NCBI RefSeq assembly: GCF_000002865.3
Contig: NW_001865066.1
Location: 13,791 to 51,210 of the forward strand
Length of the DNA: 37,420 nt
DNA from: Monosiga brevicollis MX1
Taxonomy: Eukaryota > Opisthokonta > Choanoflagellata > Craspedida > Salpingoecidae
Direction: 5' to 3'
Under the pieces are notes generated by a model, which did not search any database, had not been told where the DNA came from, and worked only from the letters and a program-made list of their open reading frames with translations. Below are positions 33,741 to 37,420 of the stretch, in pieces (positions within the stretch are counted from its first letter, which is position 1; each line of letters opens with the position of its first letter). The translations under genes were made by a program, and so were the position numbers.

Positions 33741-36700
33741 CTAGATGAGCGGCTGGGAAGCGCTGAGGATCCATTCCTTGACAGAGTTCCAAGGCGGGTA
33801 GAGGTAGAAGGGATCAGAGATGATGCCAAAGTCGGCCCACTTGGACTTGATGACCACGGGCTTGGGGTGGCTAAATGCATCAAACGTTTTCTTGGCTGTA
33901 TATGGGCGACAATGTTCACACCCCCCCGCACCATCAAGCAATACAAGCATGAGTACGTGCTAGTTTCGCGAGCTCAACAAACTGTCTGCACGGCATCGCG
34001 CGGGGAGAGGGGAGAGTGCTGTAGAGACCGTGGATCGTACCGTGGTAGGAGCCCATGCCCGAGTTACCGACGCCACCAAATGGCAAGCGCACATTGGCCA
34101 CGTGGAAGATGCAATGGTTGACTGTAACACCGCCCGAGGCCGTGTTGTGCAGGAAGAGCTCCTGGGTGGTCTTGTCCTCGGCAAACACATACAAGGCCAG
34201 GGGTTCGGGGCGCGAACGGATCTCCGTCAGCGCGGCCTGGGCATTGGGCACGCCCACCACCTAGAGGCCACGCAGCCATTCAGGCAGACGAGACCCAACC
34301 AAGAACCACAATGTCAGCATCCGATGCTTGTTTTAGGGAGCGATACGCCAAAAGGCAATGAGGCATACCGCGAGGATGGGGCCGAAAATCTCATCCTCCA
34401 TCAAAACGTCATCCATGGCGACATGCGCCACAGTCGGCGCCACATAGCGGGTCTCCTTGTTGTAGTCGCCACCAACGACAAACTACAAGTCGAAATGAAA
34501 AAGCAAGTCGGAATGAAAAAGACAAGGTCAAGCCAACGCGGATGACCACCCGCCTCGAGCTGAGCTGTCCAAGCAGCAGGGCCAAATCAGCGCAGCCTTA
34601 CCTTGCCCTTGGTGGTTTCAATGAGGTCGGCGATACGTTCAATTTGGCGCTCACCCACAATCTTGCCAACGCTCCCGCTGGTGCTGGGATCAGGGCCATA
34701 GAATTCGGCCACAAAGCGACGGCATTCAGACACTGACCAACGCAAGAGCCCAAACCCCGCGTGAGGTGAGTCAATGCACGGCAAAGGCGCGTTGCGTTGT
34801 CGTTGTTTACGAGGCAATATGATCACGTACAGAACTTGTCAAGCACGGCCTCGTGGCACAACACAAAGTCGGGGGAAATGCATTGCTGTCCAGCATTGAG
34901 GTTGCGGCCCCAAACTATTCGGCCAAGCATAATGAGACTGGGTGAGTCATTTTCTGGCAGTCCCAAGGAGTCCAGGCCAAGTGTGGTAGACCCCCAAAAT
35001 ACAGTGAGCCGTGAGTTTATATCCATGCTGAGGACGCACCACAGCGCTTGGCGGCGAGGGTAACATCGGCCGACTTGTCCACGTAAACAGGGTTCTTGCC
35101 GCCAAGTTCCAGAATGCACGGCGTCAAGTTCTTGGCCGCTCCCTCCATGATGACACGGCCAACCTTGGGCGAACCTATTGAGGCGAGGATGAATGACAGA
35201 TGCAGGGGTAACCATCAAAGGAGAGGGAGGTGGCATGGCCGTATCACCGACACACCGGTGAAGAAGATGACATCAAACTTGTGCTTGAGCAGCTCGTTGG
35301 TGACGGGTGAGTCGCGCTCCTCAAAGGCGCCGAGGACATGGACAATGCTGCATAATAAAGACGCAACGCAACGCCATCCGATGCACGATGCACGGGCATG
35401 AGACACATGAGATCCACCGTAGATGTTCCGTTGGTGTAGGCATGCTCGGATCAAGCGATACAAAGAGGCAGAGGCGTCAAGGAACGTTAGTCCTTCGAGT
35501 CGACGTACCGGGGGTCCAGGTACTTGGGCAGCTCACGCTGCACCAGCTCAGCACAGTTGCGGCTGATAACGCACTGCATTTAGACAGGCGGTGGATGAGG
35601 GCGAGGAATGGACGTGAAGGCACAAGACGCTGGGACGCTGCGAACAAAGATCGGACAACGCCAGAAAGCGTGGGCGGCTTACGGGCTTGACAATGGCCGT
35701 GTTGCCAGCAGCAATGGCACCAATGAGGGGCACGAGCTCGAGCTGGAGAGGGAAGTTCCAGGTACCGATGATGAGCGCAACGCCAAGAGGATCGGGTTGC
35801 AGATATTGCTTGGCTGGGAAAGACAGGATATGCTGCTCGCAGGGTTCGGGCTCGAGATAATCATCGAGATCAGCCAGCATGTTCTAAGCGGTCAAATCAT
35901 CCAATCATGAGCCCCGAAAGGGCGACAGTGGAACAGGATGGGTGTCAGGTTCAAGGGCACATCATGAGCAGCGCTTACGTCGATCTCGGCGACGGGCAGG
36001 GCCCAGTCATACATGATGGCCTCGAGGCGGGGGCGGTCGAGATCGGCAGCCAAAGCCGCGATGATGTTTTCCTTTTGGTCGACAAAGAATTGACGCAGGG
36101 CTCGCAGCTGGGCCTTGCGCGTCTCCACGGGCAGGGAGATGCCAGACATGAAGCTCGCGCGCATGTCAGCGACGACATCGGCAACAAACTCCGGGGTGGC
36201 CTTTTCGGTGGGCGAGGTCTTGGTCACAACCTGGGGTTGGGCCCGGATCGATGCAAGTCAGAGATGGCACCAGCGACTTGAAGAATGTAGGGCGGAGGAG
36301 AAGCACGATCAAATGAAACAGTCTGCAAGGCCAAGTATCGGTGACCCACCTTGAGGCGCTCGCCGATCGTCTCGTCGACAACATAGTACTCTTGGCGGCG
36401 CTGACGGCGGGACATGAGCACCATCACCAAGCCGGTGGCGGCCGCCGCCAGAAGGCCAGTGTTGGTCAACATGGCGGCGGCGGCGGCATGCATGGGACCC
36501 GTTACCGCGCTTGGGAGATAGTCTAACGAGGTAGAGGCGACGAGAAGAAGGTCCAGAGCGGAAGTGAGCCAGCGGGTGGCGCGAAGCAGAGGCGAACCTG
36601 TACCTGTCGAAGCTCTGTGGCGCGATCAAGGGCGGGAAGCATACCATCAATGGGAAGCTTATAGTCCGGGAGAAGGAGGATGGGGGCAATGCCGACGGCA

Positions 36701-36825
36701 AACCAAACCACGCTGGAGATGCGACGGGCATGGCAGCCGAGCCACCAGAGCGAAAAGCCCGAGGCCACGACCAAAGTAAAGGGATCGGCATTGCCGCGCA
36801 GGATATGGGAAATGCTCGACACCAT
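33741..36825 (-). CDS. ALDH3A2: ALDH3-type fatty aldehyde dehydrogenase with N-terminal membrane region (12 exons)
   Basis: It oxidises aldehydes, probably long-chain fatty ones, to acids with NAD(P)+. Exons on the minus strand: 36825-36645, 36522-36350, 36230-35979, 35883-35683, 35573-35509, 35347-35256, 35174-35040, 34914-34831, 34732-34602, 34482-34369, 34260-34041 and 33895-33741, giving 600 residues. Catalytic parts are GTWNFPLQL (Asn about 245), ELGGK (Glu about 344), GQQC (Cys about 378), EIFGPIL and [12 protein letters not shown]. The N-terminus carries about three hydrophobic segments: [30 protein letters not shown] and [15 protein letters not shown]. Animal ALDH3A2 is instead anchored at its C-terminus, and this protein ends in a plain ASQPLI. 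The first exon joins in matching phase (phase 1, G/GTATGC donor). If that join is wrong, translation starts at 36493 with one hydrophobic segment. The exact ALDH3 subtype is open. Confidence 0.88.
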
Positions 36826-37253
36826 GATGCTGTCGACCGGGAAATTGCCCTCCACACAAGATGCAATTCCCCTACAAAGCCCACAACACCACCACCAAAC
36901 GCAAGCGCCAAAACGAGGTGAGAATATTCGCCCAGACCACCTATTCACCGCCGCCGCCGTCACCGTCGCTGCCGCTGCCGTTTGCCACAAGAACAACAAC
37001 AACAACAACTTGTCTCCAAACAAAAAAAAAAAAAAAACATCGATCCACTGGAGTCAAATGCAGCCATCCGACAGCGAGCTCCTTCCTACCATTGGTCTTG
37101 TTCCCTTACACCCTCCTCCCTCCCTCCCTCCCCTCATCTCCAACAACACCCGCTGCCGTTTCCCAACAACCCAACAGAGAGAGAGAGTTGACTGTCTTAC
37201 ACACACCTCTCCTTCTCCTCCACTGAGTGAGAAAGAAAAATCCGGCCTGTGCC

Positions 37254-37304
37254 TCTCTCTCTCTGCCTCTCATTCTCTCTCTCCATTCCCTCTGTCTCGC
37301 TCTC

Positions 37305-37342
<38 letters not shown>
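37254..37342. repeat. CT microsatellite
   Basis: Imperfect CT repeats become a nearly pure CT run from about 37307 to 37342. In relation to ALDH it is a GA tract upstream of the gene. Confidence 0.9.
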
Positions 37343-37346
<4 letters not shown>

Positions 37347-37393
37347 ATTTCTCTTTTTCTCAAACCGATTCATATTCTGTCTCTTCATGCTCT

Positions 37394-37420
37394 CTCTCGA
37401 ATCTCTCGAATCTCTCGAAT
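37394..37420. repeat. 9-bp tandem repeat CTCTCGAAT, running off the window
   Basis: Three identical copies at 37394, 37403 and 37412 reach the last base, so the array continues past the edge for an unknown length. Confidence 0.9.

Larger units (their letters stand above)
36826..37420. other. Upstream region of ALDH, simple-sequence rich end of window
   Basis: It should hold the ALDH promoter and 5' UTR. It contains CCGCCG and AAC repeats (36950-37010), a run of 16 A at 37022-37037, a CT-rich stretch from about 37254 to 37342, and the 9-bp array at the very end. The frame upstream of 36825 stays open to 37023, but it runs into repetitive sequence and I do not include it. Confidence 0.45.

Noticed and set aside
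1-37420. CRISPR arrays, transposons, tRNA or rRNA genes
   Set aside because: I looked for spaced direct repeats, terminal repeats, transposase-like or reverse-transcriptase motifs and cloverleaf cores, and saw none. The only regular arrays are contiguous tandem repeats.

Overview
This window comes from a compact, intron-rich eukaryotic genome. Almost every gene is broken by short introns, mostly about 60 to 300 nt, with ordinary GT...AG ends. The genes are tightly packed on both strands, and all the recognisable proteins are conserved eukaryotic ones. The set fits a unicellular relative of animals: a synaptojanin with SAC, 5-phosphatase, RRM-like and proline-rich parts, PTAR1, an SLC35A3-type transporter, FAM50 and LST8. 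A choanoflagellate such as Monosiga is my best guess. That is inference from gene content and intron style, since no marker gene fixes the species.

Layout. Positions 1-1838 hold no gene I can support, but contain an 87-bp direct duplication. Positions 1839-6360 (minus strand) carry two tandem paralogous ankyrin-repeat genes that share the same 3' exon architecture, including introns of only 36 and 33 nt. A nine-copy 40-bp minisatellite sits just upstream of the second gene. After a gene-poor stretch comes an intronless bZIP plus PHD-finger protein (8527-9681, plus).

Positions 11116-15556 (plus) encode SEC24, a COPII cargo adaptor, in 11 exons. It converges on PTAR1 (15961-17054, minus). PTAR1 diverges from FAM50/XAP5 (17593-19482, plus), which converges on an SLC35A3-like nucleotide-sugar transporter (19884-21866, minus). 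Ribosomal protein L3 (22570-24127, minus), whose start codon is split by an intron, diverges from LST8 (24677-26340, plus), a TOR complex WD40 subunit. LST8 converges on a 22-exon synaptojanin (26936-32938, minus). An ALDH3-type aldehyde dehydrogenase with an unusual N-terminal membrane region follows (33741-36825, minus). The last 600 bp are simple-sequence tracts.

How the genes relate. Several products act on membranes: SEC24 (ER export), PTAR1 (Rab prenylation), SLC35A3 (Golgi sugar import), synaptojanin (phosphoinositide turnover) and the membrane-anchored ALDH. RPL3, which has a TOP-like pyrimidine tract, and LST8 share one divergent promoter region, which would pair a likely TOR target with a TOR subunit. 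I found no CRISPR array, tRNA, rRNA or transposon. All exon models were read by eye. Coding lengths are in frame for every multi-exon gene, but 5' ends and a few junctions are marked uncertain.
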